NCBI GenBank assembly: GCA_944393305.1
Contig: CALXZS010000071.1
Location: forward strand, 1 to 6,723
Origin: an uncultured Clostridia bacterium
GTDB lineage: Bacteria; Bacillota; Clostridia; TANB77; CAG-508
Direction: 5' to 3'
DNA: 6,723 bases
Position numbers and translations under genes: made by a program. This document shows, piece after piece, positions 6,350-6,723 of the stretch (its first letter is position 1; the number at the start of each line of letters is the position of its first letter). The notes under the pieces were generated by a model. It was given only the letters and a program-made list of their open reading frames with translations, was not told the DNA's origin and searched no databases.

Positions 6350-6430
6350 AAAAAAAGTATGTGTAGTTGTGATACACACACAAGCACAAATGACATTCGC
6401 AGAACTTTGAATGTTTTGTTTATTTAATGT
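6350..6430 (-). ncRNA. Putative small RNA of about 80 nt on the minus strand
   Basis: A minus-strand promoter (boxes at 6465-6460 and 6442-6437) predicts a start near 6430. The transcript would fold into a 6-bp hairpin (minus-strand ACATTC, plus 6409-6414, with GAATGT, plus 6393-6398, loop 10) and then a 9-bp terminator stem (6381-6373 with 6365-6357), followed by seven U's. The terminator stem is fully paired only in minus-strand RNA, where 6379/6359 is G-U; on the + strand it is an A-C mismatch. No ORF of note fits inside. Target and role are unknown; it ends just short of the convergent small-ORF transcript. A cis-antisense partner of that transcript is possible only if either reads past its terminator. 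Confidence 0.45.
6357..6381 (-). terminator. Minus-strand intrinsic terminator
   Basis: Stem 6381-6373 with 6365-6357 (9 bp, one G-U), loop 6372-6366, then seven T's on the minus strand at 6356-6350. It faces the + strand terminator at 6307-6344, so the two transcripts converge and stop within a few bases of each other. Confidence 0.6.
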
Positions 6431-6436
6431 AACTAT

Positions 6437-6465
6437 ATAATAGCATCTTTTTTTATATTTGTCAA
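6437..6465 (-). promoter_or_regulatory. Minus-strand promoter for the small RNA
   Basis: Read on the minus strand, TTGACA (6465-6460) and TATTAT (6442-6437) are spaced 17 bases apart, a perfect -35 and a 5/6 -10. The predicted start is near 6430. Confidence 0.6.
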
Positions 6466-6585
6466 ATATTTCTACTAACAAAACCAAAAAGCAAAGTTAC
6501 TTACATTTGGAGGCGACAGCCAGACAATAACCAGCCTCAAAGCCTCTATTTTCAAATGGTTTCAGACTTACATAGTTTAAATTTA
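6466..6585. other. Intergenic stretch with a GC-richer, self-complementary block
   Basis: I see no credible gene here. The block 6508-6548 is clearly richer in G and C than its surroundings. GAGGC at 6510-6514 can pair with either of two GCCTC copies (6534-6538 or 6542-6546); the second pairing extends to 7 bp (6508-6514 with 6542-6548). The two copies are part of a direct repeat AGCCTC (6533-6538, 6541-6546). Origin and function are unknown. Confidence 0.4.
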
Positions 6586-6613
6586 TTGCAATTTTACTGC
6601 AACGTGATATAAG
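6586..6613 (+). promoter_or_regulatory. Extended -10 promoter candidate pointing out of the window
   Basis: TTGCAA at 6586-6591, 16-base spacer, and TATAAG at 6608-6613 preceded by TG-A (extended -10). Predicted start near 6620. A 5-bp inverted repeat, TTGCA/TGCAA (6586-6590, 6598-6602), overlaps the -35 and could be an operator, though arms this short occur by chance. Confidence 0.45.
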
Positions 6614-6637
6614 ATGTATAAATTATTATTTTAAAAT

Positions 6638-6660
6638 GATTTGGGGAAAATACCTAAATC
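6638..6660 (+). other. Stem-loop in the leader of the outgoing transcript
   Basis: GATTTGGG (6638-6645) pairs with CCTAAATC (6653-6660), 8 bp with one G-U, loop GAAAATA. No T run follows, so it is not a standard terminator. Its core closely matches the core of the 5989-6023 stem-loop. Confidence 0.45.
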
Positions 6661-6663
6661 TTA

Positions 6664-6692
6664 TTGAAGAATTTAATAAAATATTGTATATT
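6664..6692 (+). promoter_or_regulatory. Second outgoing promoter candidate at the right edge
   Basis: TTGAAG at 6664-6669 (4/6) and TATATT at 6687-6692 (5/6) are 17 bases apart, predicting a start near 6699. The RNA would begin almost directly with the structured bases at 6697-6723, and a GAAAGG Shine-Dalgarno-like run ends the window, so a gene probably begins just outside. Confidence 0.42.
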
Positions 6693-6723
6693 AAAATAGC
6701 CTTTCGGCAATAAGCTAGAAAGG

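Noticed and set aside
6436..6441. TATAAT on the + strand as a rightward promoter
   Set aside because: No -35 at 16-18 bases upstream; the same bases are better used, with a perfect -35, on the minus strand.
6128..6487. 119-codon open frame on the minus strand
   Set aside because: No RBS, biased composition typical of AT-rich non-coding DNA, and it runs through the minus-strand promoter and two terminators. The local structure is better explained as RNA.
1..6723. CRISPR array, tRNA, rRNA or insertion sequence
   Set aside because: No regularly spaced repeats, no cloverleaf or rRNA signatures and no transposase motifs were found on either strand.

Overview
The window is AT-rich throughout, with TAA the usual stop codon, strong Shine-Dalgarno sites, Gram-positive-type envelope proteins and TTGACA/TATAAT promoters. 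This suggests a low-GC Firmicute, most likely an uncultured gut-type Clostridia. All tryptophans I checked are TGG, so the standard bacterial code is in use. All clear protein genes lie on the + strand.

Left part (1-3396): an operon entering from outside the window. The first gene is a 5'-truncated cell-wall hydrolase with a degenerate M23/LytM-like domain and a C-terminal GH73 glucosaminidase-like domain. Three unrecognised proteins follow, each with one N-terminal membrane anchor and an extracytoplasmic domain. The second and third of these share an NTF2-like-looking segment and are probably paralogues. A wall hydrolase beside single-pass anchored NTF2-like proteins recalls the VirB1/VirB8 (CwlT/TcpC) part of Gram-positive conjugation machines, but nothing visible proves transfer. 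The operon ends in a 17-bp hairpin at 3355-3396.

Middle (3397-4638): a D-alanyl-D-alanine carboxypeptidase (DacF-like, S11) whose start codon directly abuts that hairpin. Its ribosome binding site lies inside the 3' arm, so terminator and translation start share one structure.

Right-middle (4645-6023): a consensus promoter and strong RBS drive a CNNM/HlyC-CorC family transporter. The ATG they serve is followed by 14 T's and, 12 codons in, by an in-frame TGA. The rest of the protein continues in the same frame with an intact CNNM-CBS-CBS-CorC body. The gene is either interrupted, recoded or reinitiated. A stem-loop overlaps its stop codon.

Right end (6024-6723): about 700 bases with no large gene. 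It holds a possible 34-codon ORF with its own terminator; a likely minus-strand small RNA (promoter, two hairpins, terminator) converging on it; a GC-richer block with alternative pairings; and two candidate promoters pointing out of the window, with a structured leader at the very edge.

The theme of the recognisable genes is the cell envelope: wall cleavage, wall peptide trimming, anchored extracytoplasmic proteins and a divalent-cation transporter-like protein.
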